Assembly: GCA_000697055.1 (NCBI GenBank) | Contig: JNDT01001645.1 | Location: forward strand, 1-10,466 | Direction of reading: 5' to 3' | From: Saksenaea vasiformis B4078 | Lineage: Eukaryota > Mucoromycota > Mucoromycetes > Mucorales > Saksenaeaceae | DNA: 10,466 nucleotides | Shown: one piece after another, positions 1-8,122 of the stretch | How the letters are laid out: each line of letters begins with the position of its first letter | Position numbering within the stretch: position 1 is the stretch's first letter | Translations under genes and position numbers: made by a program | Notes under the pieces: model-generated | Databases searched by the model: none | What the model was told of the DNA's origin: nothing | What the model saw: the letters and a program-made list of their open reading frames with translations, nothing else

Positions 1-2
1 CC

Positions 3-344
3 CCACATTGCCCCTTCTGCCACAACTCTCTCGACACTTTTGATCACTTCCTGTGGTCTTGCCCGCTCAAGTGGCCTGTGTGGCTTCATGTCTGGAACGC
101 TTATTTCCAAACTGAACCCGCACCACAGCAGATCGAGTCGGCCTTGTGCCTTCTCCAGTTCCCTCGTGACCCTCCGTCGATCAAAACATCACAAATCTTC
201 AGCAGCACGCTTCTGGCTATCTGGGACGCCCATTGGCGCTTCATCTTCGATGCTACGCCAATGGTACCTGCCCTAATCGCTCAAAAGGCTCTATCGCTCA
301 CCTCCTCCTTCCCTGACGAGCGTCTTCTCCCTTTCCTAGACTAG
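3..344 (+). CDS. LINE ORF2 C-terminus, zf-RVT-like zinc-binding domain (partial)
   Basis: The frame is open from the window edge to a TAG at 342-344, giving about 113 residues of the end of a reverse-transcriptase polyprotein. Near its start it has a CPFC pair, then eight residues, H, four residues and C (HFLWSC). This Cys-Cys-His-Cys arrangement is typical of the zinc-binding domain after the reverse transcriptase in many LINE-like elements. A later block, AIWDAHWRFIFD, resembles the end of retroelement proteins I associate with Mucorales. The domain is thought to help bind the template RNA or target DNA. No stop or frameshift is seen, so the copy may be young, but the catalytic parts are outside the window. 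In-frame GTG/ATG codons within it are not starts. Confidence 0.7.
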   Translation, partial: PHCPFCHNSLDTFDHFLWSCPLKWPVWLHVWNAYFQTEPAPQQIESALCLLQFPRDPPSIKTSQIFSSTLLAIWDAHWRFIFDATPMVPALIAQKALSLTSSFPDERLLPFLD

Positions 345-428
345 ACATCCCATCCTCCCCTCCCCTTCACTGAGACCATAATGTTTTGTACTTTCCTTTG
401 ACTTTGATCGGCACGTCCCTTCTTAGAA

Positions 429-434
429 CACGTG
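429..434. promoter_or_regulatory. CACGTG E-box inside the LINE tail, 85 nt before the IST1 start codon
   Basis: The palindrome CACGTG, continued as CACGTGAC, lies in the retroelement 3' UTR. CACGTG is the core site of bHLH factors. Its position upstream of IST1 makes a regulatory effect possible, but a 6-bp site is expected by chance every few kb. Confidence 0.2.
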
Positions 435-438
435 ACTG

Positions 439-472
439 AATAAACGGCGCATAGCGCCCTTACAAAAAAAAA
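439..472 (+). terminator. LINE 3' end: AATAAA, GGCGC/GCGCC hairpin and A-run
   Basis: AATAAA at 439-444 is followed by a perfect 5-bp GC-only stem (446-450 pairing with 454-458, loop ATA) and, 5 nt later, nine A (464-472). Such 3' stem-loops before an A-tail serve as reverse-transcriptase recognition sites in several LINE clades. The structure is seen; its role here is inferred. Confidence 0.5.
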
Positions 473-518
473 GTGTCTAATGTACTGCTGAGCCTTCCGA
501 GATTCGTTTCCATATACC

Positions 519-1595
519 ATGTACAATGCAACAAGACTCAAAGTTCAGCTCAAATTAGCCATTAACCGGCTGAAGATGTTACAAGCCAAAAAGAATTCGC
601 TGGGGCAGCATCAGCGACGGGAGATTGCTACGTTATTGGAGAAAGGCAAAGAAGAAAGTGCGCGTATACGAGTGGAGCATATTATTCGTGAAGATCTGGT
701 AATGGAGGCCATGGAAATTCTGGAGCTTTATTGTGATCTTCTTCTTGCGCGGTTCGGGCTCATTGACCAATACAAGTATGCACAAAAAGAACCTAGGGAA
801 TTTTGCAAGCCTACCTATTTACTTCACGTAGGACTTGTGATCCTGGGATTGCCGAAGCCGTTCATACCCTTATCTGGGCAGCACCTCGTGCAGACGAAGT
901 GAAAGAACTTGCAGCTGTAATGTCCTAAATCGTAACCCCTTCTTTTATTATATGTTTTGTTCATGTATCGAAATATTAGGTACGGGACCAACTTGGGTGG
1001 AAATACGGTAAAGAATTCGTGCTGAACGCTCTAGAGAATACGGATAATATTGCCAATGCCAGGGTAAATCGTGTGTAGCTGTCCATTTCTTTTGATTTTT
1101 ATGGCGTGATTTTGGGCAGGTTGTCTCCAAATTCCAGGTCAGTGCGCCAGATCCGTACCTCGTAGAACGATATCTCGAAGAAATTGCAAAATCGTATGAT
1201 GTCCATTGGGTCTCAAGTGTTCTTAAAAACGAAGATGAACTTAGCGATGGGGATGACAGTAATGGAAATGGAGGGCTAAAAGAGGTTCGGCAAATAGAAA
1301 TACGGGTAATAGCGGCTCACGTTTCAATGTATAGTCTGCACAAGCACAGCTCGAACCACCTCTATTGGCAACACCCGTAGCAACATCTCCAGCTCCGTCA
1401 TTACCAACTGTACCACCATCTGCTACAACAAATGTGCCACAACCACCTGCTCAGATTCCGTCTCCCACCCTTGACTTACCCGAGATTCCGTCCACCGCCC
1501 CTCTACCAAAGAAACCAACATCGTCAGCTACACAAAGCGATCCGAATGATTTTGATGCTTTAGCTAAGCGTCTTGAAGCATTGAAAAGAAAATGA
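519..1595 (+). CDS. IST1: IST1-like ESCRT-III-associated protein (Vps4 regulator)
   Basis: Proposed exons are 519-775, 832-916, 980-1063, 1120-1284 and 1335-1595, giving 283 residues. IST1 is an ESCRT-III-like protein that binds Did2/CHMP1 and the ATPase Vps4 and regulates intralumenal vesicle formation at endosomes. The N-terminus (NATRLKVQLKLAINRLKM) and the block KEESARIRVEHIIREDLVME (about residues 44-63) are hallmarks of the Ist1 domain; splicing joins these to VRDQLGWKYGKEF and to YLVERYLEEIAKSYDV. A Pro/Thr/Ser-rich linker follows. The last residues, FDALAKRLEALKRK, match the MIT-interacting motif type 1 (LxxRLxxL[KR]) that human IST1 also carries at its end, so Vps4 binding is expected. 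The first three introns are 56, 63 and 56 nt with GTATGC, GTAATG and GTAAAT donors. The fourth is uncertain: 1285-1334 (50 nt, GTTCGG donor) and 1259-1344 (86 nt, GTAATG donor) both keep the frame. ATG 519 opens directly into the conserved N-terminus. Confidence 0.9.
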
Positions 1596-2422
1596 GAGCC
1601 AGACCGTCTACATAAGCGACGAGATGGTCTAATTTATTCTAAACATGATTGTGCTCAATTCCAACAAAAGGAAAAAGAGGCCTGAAGGTTATATTTGCCC
1701 GATGTGTGGTTTGCCATCCTGAGGATGCTCGATTAGTGCTGGGGATGCTGGCAACTCTGCTTTGTTTGGGACGTTAGGCGAATGGGACGCCACCCCACTC
1801 TCAAGCCAAGCATAGGGTGTAAGGTTAAATAAGTAAAATGTTCATACCAATAGCAGACTAAGGACCTTGCCTTTGAAGTCGCAGGAGGCATGATGGATAT
1901 CAGCCCTACTGTTTATTGAAATACATTTACGCTACTCTAAAGTAAGTGTGCGTCCAGAAAGAACCGATCGTGCACTGAAAAGAAAACGAACGCACGCAGT
2001 TAATATACCAATCATGGCGGAAAGACCGTACCTTACTTACATGAAGTTGGTCCTTCCATGAACGCAAAGTTTATTGGAGCGGCGTATAACATATTTCATG
2101 TTTAATAAATGGAATGATATTGATGTCTTTTACCGCTTTCGCTAGACGCTTCCTTTGGGAGATGCCTGGACATATTGTTTTCGTATTTTACTAGGACATG
2201 ATGCTTGTTGTCGTAAAGATCAGAGTTCTTAGTGACCATAAGTTGCACAGAGCTGATCACCTTCGAACTTACCCTAAAACCTTACCCTAGGCTTTAGTTT
2301 TGCTAAGGCATTTCAATTACGTCTGGATAGAACCATTGCTGCAACACGTGAGACGGGGACATAGCCGCAACTAAAGGATATCGCATGCACCAGTCAATCA
2401 GCCGCATTAAATCAAACTATAG
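1596..2422. other. Intergenic region after IST1, no intact gene
   Basis: About 830 nt without a convincing reading frame. The first part should be the IST1 3' UTR; no AATAAA is seen close to the stop. From about 2014 there are short open pieces in shifting frames (an ATG at 2014 opens 15 codons, and another frame opens at 2058), which may be the eroded N-terminal part of the Fanzor-like gene that becomes recognisable at 2423. That link is a guess. A CACGTG occurs at 2345-2350. No tRNA or terminal inverted repeat was recognised. Confidence 0.4.
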
Positions 2423-3161
2423 GAGCTGGATATCCTCAAGAGGAAGCAAAAAGGTAAGGAAAAGGAGTCAAACGGAGATGATGAAAAGGAGGAGATAAAG
2501 ATGTGTAAGGTTACAAGTTGGAATCGCCCAGGTTACGAAGCCAGTACACAGTTCCTTGATATTACAGAACTGGATCGGCAAGTCAGCCAGGATAAAAAAA
2601 AGCTGTTACTTCCGGCGGAACGGATTACGGGCTGAGGGTTTTGGCGACAACTGTCCCTCTTACAATGGAACGCGCTCATCTACACTTTGAATTACACATT
2701 CGCCAATTGAAAGATACCCAGATACCAGTATCTATTACTGAAGAGATGTCCAAACTTCCCAGACCAATGCGGATCACGGCAGGGTATCTGGAAGAGAGGA
2801 TCTTCTCCAGGAAGTTTCGCAAAAAAAGAGAAAAGAGGAAGAGGGTATAGTAATGACAGCCAGTAAATTCAGGGTCCTCGCTACGTATTAGAACGATTCA
2901 GAAATTAAGAGCGCGGAAAAAAATTTGCAAGAAAGTTCGTCAGCTTTAGTAACTACTGTGAAACAAGTTCTGGAGTCACAAGAGGTACTATCCTTGCATA
3001 TTCTTCTAGCCTAATTCTTCAATCCATATTACGTGAAAAGAACCTGCCGAAAATAATTGTTATCATTTTACCACCCAAACCATGCTCACCATGAGAAACG
3101 CACCTAGGCACTGTCTACTAGTCGCGTTTATGATCAAATTGCTGCGCAGGAACGGAGGTTT

Positions 3162-3197
3162 GTCAAGACAGCTGTCAAGACAGCTGCCAAGACCGAG
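3162..3197 (+). repeat. 12-bp tandem repeat inside the Fanzor-like pseudogene
   Basis: GTCAAGACAGCT occurs twice in a row (3162-3173, 3174-3185), followed by a diverged third unit, GCCAAGACCGAG (3186-3197). The unit is a multiple of three and reads Val-Lys-Thr-Ala in the pseudogene's frame, so it does not itself break that frame. Confidence 0.8.
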
Positions 3198-3647
3198 AAG
3201 GATGGTGCACAAAACATCGTGCCTATCATGGCCATAGGGACCCAGGTTGCAGGGGTTGGTTCTCGACTGAAGGGTCACATTAGACGAGGAGGAGCATGGC
3301 TGCGTAGGCGACATCATCGTTATGTCCCGGTATCAATGACGAATGAGCATCGAAGTTCTCATTGTGTGCTTACTGTTTTGGACGAGTGGAAAGGGCCAAA
3401 GCTCGGCGAAGAAAGAAGGGAGAATGGAAGACAGTTAGGGTAAACGGTGTCTCCCAGTGCGTTAACCCCGGTTGCGCTGCATATCGATCAGGCCATGCTA
3501 CACAGAATAGAGACGTTCAAGCGGCTCTGGCAATAGGTCTAGCATGCGCAAGCAACGTCCTGTCTATAGATAGAAGGACGCTAGCACCTTTCGACCCAGC
3601 AATTTCTCGGCTGGAAGACCATTTATTCCCGGCGCCACAAATTACCG

Positions 3648-3706
3648 GTAAATTACTGTCAACTATAGTGACATGTATATACTAATATTACGTCGATGTT
3701 TTAAAG
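3648..3706 (+). other. Candidate spliceosomal intron near the end of the Fanzor-like gene
   Basis: A 59-nt segment starts GTAAAT and ends TTTTAAAG, with TACTAAT about 25 nt before the acceptor, close to the ideal fungal branch site. Removing it in phase 1 joins the zinc-ribbon/RuvC-III exon to 28 further codons and a stop. Without splicing the frame stops at 3683-3685. Its size matches the introns of the neighbouring genes. Confidence 0.55.
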
Positions 3707-3806
3707 GTGCGCGACCTCTCCATGGAAGCTCTGCGAAGAGTAAGTACCGTCTCTGCCATTGCGATAATAACACTTCCTACCAAATGAAAGGTTGAGTGGA
3801 TCGGGA

Positions 3807-3839
3807 CCTGTTGACATGACAGGAGTTATCGTGAACTCT
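3807..3839 (+). other. Two adjacent short hairpins just after the Fanzor-like stop codon
   Basis: CCTGT (3807-3811) can pair with ACAGG (3819-3823), and GGAGTT (3822-3827) with AACTCT (3834-3839, one G-U pair). The two stems share GG at 3822-3823, so they are alternatives or slightly shortened. In TnpB and Fanzor loci the guide (omega) RNA comes from the 3' end of the gene and beyond, so this is where one would look. Stems this short also arise by chance. Confidence 0.25.
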
Positions 3840-3845
3840 GGATCA

Positions 3846-4551
3846 GGTAAGAGACTCAAACACAGCATTACATTTTTCTGGTTTTTTTTTCTTGAGTCAC
3901 AGATGGGATCTAAAGTCCAGGTACCGTAAGGGTACATATGATTCGTACAGAGCATGCAGCAACGTGAAAAAACCTTATTCGGACATAGGGATCGTTTACT
4001 TTATTCGACTAGCGGTGAACTGTCATTTAACAAAAAAGTATGCATGCCTGGAGCGACGTCGACTTCTTATTACCATCCAGGCCTATAATGTAAGTCATAC
4101 TACCAGTCTGAAAATACTCGAGCAATCACCGATATTATTGATATTGGCTTGTGTTAGTCAGTCCGATTTGTATTGGTGTGAAATGTCGAGTTAGGCGCCC
4201 TCTTCGTTGTCATTGTTTCGCTGGCCAAATTCCATTCGATTTTTGCTTTGCAATATGAGGTGCAGAGGGTACTGTTTTATTCGCTAAAATAATGCTATTC
4301 ATATACTATCCTAAGTCTGTAATTATCAGAGGTGCTGGATATCTATCCATTTTAGCGTCTTCGAAAAGGACTGCCGGCAAAAGGAAAGCACGCTCCTCTT
4401 CATTATCAGTAGTACCGGTCTTCTGATTGGTCGGTGTCCTGGCACAACGGCGACTCAGTCTGCACAAAACGACTGCTTTCCAAGTGTCGGAAAGGTCACC
4501 CGTTTTTTTTTGTTGTCTCCCCGCTCTTAACGTTCTGGTGTACACGCCTCG
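3846..4551. other. Intergenic region before the SAPS-family gene
   Basis: About 700 nt with no recognised gene. An open frame at 3892-4194 begins at a TTG, has no recognisable motif and is probably chance. The last 250 nt should contain the promoter and 5' UTR of the SAPS-family gene, including an uninterrupted nine-T run at 4503-4511 within 50 nt of its start codon. No TATA box, tRNA or terminal inverted repeat could be supported. Confidence 0.4.
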
Positions 4552-7207
4552 ATGAGGCGCATAAACAATGAAGAAAGTGAAGGATCATCCAAGGATCATC
4601 CTATTCAAACTCTTATCACCGAGCTAGACTCGCATTCGGGTACACGTAGCAAAAATGAAGCCGAAAATCGTAAGAAGACACGCAGCAACAACGAGGAAGG
4701 AGAAGAGGAAGAGAAAGCATCAAATGGCCAAAAAAGAAAAGAGGCGGCATCTTCATCATCCACTGATGCCGATTTCAAATCCACTTCAGAAGCGCTTATT
4801 AAGAAATTATTGCAACTCTCCGCGCCACGTTTGGACGTCAAAATCGTCGGCGTACTGTTACTTGAAGGTTAGATATCTACACACCTCTCTTTTTTTTTTT
4901 TCCCTCTTGAGAGAAGTAGCATGTAACTTTTCATCTATCTTCTTGTATGTACACAATTTACGTCTATTTCCAGGCATGATGGACATCTTTATGTCGCATA
5001 TTTCACGCCTCGACGGTACAGCAGATGTTCAGCTGAATACTCTTTCTTTACCCGAACAGTTGGCATATGCCGCACGAGAACGAGATGTTGACGATGTAAA
5101 GGCAACGAAACGATCGTACCATGCTATGGAGATTTTATGTGGAACCTCAGCCAACCATTTTTGGGTACAGGACTCTAGATTTTCTGTCATTGGTAAGAGG
5201 GTGCGATGCTGGGGGAAAAGGGTAGATAAAAGGAGATGGTACTCATGGTGCGATGTGTACAGCCTCGCATCTGTTTGAAGTATTCCTACCCAATTCAAAT
5301 GGAAATTTCAACCACTTTGGCAAGATCTTTCAGCACTTTGTACGACGGCATCCATGCGATATGTTAGAGTTTATTCTACTGCAAGATAACGCGACACGAT
5401 TGTTCGATTATATGCTGCCTTACATCACCGAGAGTCCTGTTATGGATTCTGTCCTGAGTCTAATCTTTGTACGTGATATCAATGCAGAAACGCGGGAAAA
5501 GCGCGAGCTGAGTCATGCGCGCTTGCAAGAATTGGGGTTCTTGGAAAGACTACTAAAAGCGATACAAGTGAAAGGTTTTACTTGCAGCAAACATGTCAAT
5601 GCGGATGCTAACCCTGTCATAGATTGGCCGAGATTCTCGGAGGCTGCCGAGGAATTGCTACTGCGCATCATTGAGGAGGCGTCGCAGGTTGACAATGGCG
5701 ACATTCTGTTGCGATCGTTGCTGGGATCTGCCGGCCACGAAATTATCGAAACGCTGGTTCAGGTAAGAAATAGCTACAAGGTAGTCTGCTTGCTGACATG
5801 AGGTAGCTTATTGTTGAAAAACCACCATCCAAAGAGCGGTCGTTAACGATTAATGTTCTTAAGGCCTTGGTGAAAAGGTATATTTGAAAGGAGAGAAGAG
5901 AAAGAAGAAAAAATAAGGCGAGTTATTAACCTCTTCACTTAGTGGAACGCTGACGACAAGAGCTTCCACGATGTCCCAGCCTGTGCAAGGTCCACTACAT
6001 GTTATCTCCATCTGTGCACAGGAACTACTTTCCAAACACACTACAGCTCTGTGTTCGGTGATTGTCAACGACCGTAGTTCGTTGTCGACCAAAGTGTAAA
6101 GTCTTCAACGCAAGACCCTGTCCAGGTTTGCTTAGTCGGCTTCTTAGATACCCCCTTACGACGGCAGACATCGAACTTGTTGAGATTATCTATCAAACTC
6201 TCCAGAATGCCACCGACAAGATTAACATGCTCGAGTCCACCATACCTACATTTTGGAAAATTCTAGTCAACTCTTTCTTCGAAAAGTCCGCGAGTAGCAT
6301 TTATCATACATTGTTTTACAGAATTTTCTGTCTCTTGTTAAGCATTAATCATGAACCGACGCTCTTAACGCTGATACGCAAACAGAAACTATTAACGCGA
6401 ATGATCGACGTCTATGAAGCGAAAGAACCTACAGGTATGGTCTAAAAGCAAAAGAGTAAACAACTTTCGGGCAGCTGACACGATTGCCTTTTTTTTTTAA
6501 TATAGATACACGTGGATTCATCTTGTTGATCTTAAATCATCTGCGCTTAACAGCAGATGCACACCCGAACACGCTAGTGCATCGAATTGTCACTGCTCAT
6601 CCTCGGTTCCAGGAATTCTTACCGACATTGAGGTATCTTTTAGTGTTACTCTTTTTTCCTTCCCATTCTTTAACATGGTCAACCAGGGAGCATACTATTG
6701 CTCAGATGGAGCCCAAGTATCAGTGGAAGCTGGACACCTGCCCGCGACCGCCACCTCATATCGGACCAAGTCCACCGATACGATCAGCTTTGTTTTCGCC
6801 CTATACAGCAACACTGCCCTTGATGGGCGGTAGTAATGATGCAGAGGAAACGTCCGGGATTGACCTAGGAAGCGATTGTAAGTGTCTTTGCTAAAGCGTA
6901 ATTCCTTGGAGCTGAAACTAACAAGGATGAATTAGTTGCATATTGCCTTGGATTTGATCAGACGCCGAGGATGGAGGGAATGGAGACACCTATGGAGTAT
7001 CTTTCTCGACGTAATTCCTTCCACTCATCATCAGGGGAGAGTACACAGTCAGAATCAGACTCGCGACCAAATTCTCCAAATAATTCGATGTTTCATGGTC
7101 TTGTTTTCGAGAGCTTGACACCGGAAGAACCGCCAAGTTCGAAGAAGAAACGAAAAAAGAAGAAGAAAAAAGCATCCAACGTAGATCAAGAAGACATTCC
7201 GTGTTAA
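4552..7207 (+). CDS. SAPS-family protein (SIT4/PP6 phosphatase-associated)
   Basis: Nine exons are proposed: 4552-4867, 4974-5192, 5263-5762, 5807-5877, 5943-6095, 6148-6434, 6506-6632, 6687-6877 and 6936-7207, giving 711 residues. SAPS proteins are helical-repeat regulatory subunits of PP6/Sit4-type phosphatases. Supporting segments run in family order: KRSYHAMEILCGTSANHFW, then HFGKIFQHFVRRHPCDMLEF followed by SPVMDSVLSLI (the SAPS signature of helices ending in a 'MDLLLRL'-like strip), RLQELGFLERLLKAI, EELLLRIIEEASQVDN, and LLTRMIDVYEAKEPT near the end of the domain. The tail is Ser/Pro-rich and ends in a lysine run (KKKRKKKKKK), possibly a nuclear signal. The N-terminus is a low-complexity charged stretch (about residues 8-75), not the usual FW..F..N opening of SAPS proteins, so this is either a divergent member or an upstream exon is missed. 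ATG 4552 is the first after an in-frame TAA (4528). The acceptor of the fifth intron is uncertain: it may end at 6147 or 6135. Confidence 0.75.
4580..4601 (+). repeat. Perfect 11-bp tandem duplication in the first SAPS exon
   Basis: AAGGATCATCC is present twice without a gap (4580-4590, 4591-4601), starting 28 nt after the proposed start codon. Eleven is not a multiple of three, so gain or loss of one unit shifts the frame between ATG 4552 and the rest of the protein. Confidence 0.9.
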
Positions 7208-8122
7208 ATTCACTATTCTAGATGTATACTTTATCTTCTCTTTTGTATCATATATGTAGCATTTTTCTCATTTCTTAGCTTCTGTTGTGCGATCTCTAAT
7301 CGCATAGTAGTTGTATGTGTGACCTACCCACAGTTGCGTCCTGTTTTTAGGCAATTGCTCGGTTACAATGTGTCCGAATGACTTATACTGTTGAAAATCC
7401 TGCTTTGAAAGAAGGGATACAGGTGTATCTGTATGAGAGAAATACCAATACCACCTATCTCACCTAATTCATATATTACGTTGTTGAATTTTTTGCGGTT
7501 AAGAATGTTCTTGGAAGATATTTGCACTAACAAACGATATGCAGAGATATGTCCTTACTACTTGTGAATCATCCTTGTGTTGGTATTTGAAGCACTGTGC
7601 TTCGGTAGACGATATTCATTGTAATATTCCCGTTTCTGAGCGTATTTCCAGTGGCACGGAAATATTCATCCCGCTATATCTCCAAGACCAGTCTTCGGAT
7701 CAATGCGTTTATGTTTCGTATCTGCGGGTAGCATCCTCCTTCAGCAGGTTCTATCTCTACTCGTTTTAAAGAGAATTTACACCACGTTGTCTTCGTTAAC
7801 AGAGAGGATACTCATCTTTCTATGTACCTGGAGCGATATTGCTATGATAACCGATCTATCACAATGCTTTCCTCTCACTGTCAGTCCTCGATATCATGCT
7901 TCTATTTTAGAATTCCTGGGACGCTTTGACGATTGTTTTGAGCTATATTAGCATTTTAAAATTAATCCAGCGGTGTCCTCCAAGCTTTCAGATACCAGCA
8001 TCGGTCTCGTGTTGTGTATGGCTGTAACAAGGAGAGAAAAAAAGCTGTACGACGTGCACGTGCTTGGATTTTATGTCTCCGAACATAGCCTTTTTTTGCT
8101 TGACACTGCTGTCAGCTTCTTA
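7208..8122. other. Region between the SAPS and VPS68 genes, no gene assigned
   Basis: About 915 nt. The start should be the SAPS 3' UTR and the end the VPS68 promoter and 5' UTR. Two ATG-initiated open frames overlap here (7539-7769, 76 residues; 7703-7951, 82 residues). Neither shows a motif, signal or plausible splice partner, and their cysteine- and serine-rich composition does not look like a conserved protein. I searched both for joinable exons, as worked for VPS68, and found none. Confidence 0.4.
8056..8063. promoter_or_regulatory. GCACGTGC E-box 60 nt upstream of the VPS68 start
   Basis: An 8-bp palindrome with the CACGTG core sits 59 nt before ATG 8123. The site type is bound by bHLH factors. 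Only the sequence and position support it. Confidence 0.25.

Larger units (their letters stand above)
1..472 (+). mobile_element. 3' end of a LINE-like non-LTR retrotransposon
   Basis: The stretch opens inside the C-terminal coding part of a reverse-transcriptase polyprotein (stop at 342-344), followed by about 120 nt of 3' UTR, an AATAAA (439-444), a short perfect hairpin (446-458) and a run of nine A (464-472). Coding end, UTR, hairpin and A-run in this order are the normal 3' architecture of a non-LTR element. The 5' part lies outside the window, so a target-site duplication cannot be tested. The right boundary is taken as the end of the A-run and is an inference. Confidence 0.7.
2423..3795 (+). 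pseudogene. Decayed TnpB/Fanzor-like RNA-guided nuclease gene
   Basis: This is not an intact gene, but the C-terminal half of a RuvC-type nuclease can be followed through three frames. Frame 2 (2423-2635) gives a charged linker ending DKKKLLLP. Frame 1 (2596-2850) carries GTDYGLRVLATT, a RuvC-I motif with its Asp at 2623-2625. Frame 3 (3105-3362) has VGSRLKGHIRRGG and then NEHRSS, the RuvC-II Glu before the first zinc-ribbon cysteine. Frame 2 again (3362-3647) gives CAYC, then CVNPGC, then NRDVQAALAIG, which is the zinc ribbon and the RuvC-III Asp (compare NRDxNAAxNI). A proposed intron (3648-3706) leads to a last exon ending NNTSYQMKG and TGA 3793-3795. Motif order and spacing fit TnpB/Fanzor, known from fungi and often carried by transposons. 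About 250 nt between RuvC-I and RuvC-II are scrambled by stops (TAG 2848, TAA 2851, TGA 2854). The N-terminal half is not recognised. The family call is from motif memory, not a search. Confidence 0.6.

Noticed and set aside
1306..1334. 29-nt intron in IST1
   Set aside because: Frame-compatible and with a good GTAATA donor, but far shorter than every other intron here; 50 or 86 nt is more plausible.
3701..3955. 84-codon minus-strand frame
   Set aside because: It overlaps the last exon of the Fanzor-like gene in antisense and has no motif.
3892..4194. 100-codon open frame on the + strand before the SAPS gene
   Set aside because: It begins at a TTG, has no recognisable motif and no splice partner; its length is reachable by chance.
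4306..4545. 79-codon minus-strand frame upstream of the SAPS gene
   Set aside because: It starts with GTG and has no motif; it lies in the expected promoter region.
4605..4841. Serine-rich minus-strand frame
   Set aside because: Mirror image of the low-complexity Glu/Lys/Ser coding sequence of SAPS exon 1.
7539..7951. Two overlapping ATG-initiated frames (76 and 82 residues)
   Set aside because: No motif, no joinable exons and different frames over the same DNA; kept only as a remark on the intergenic region.
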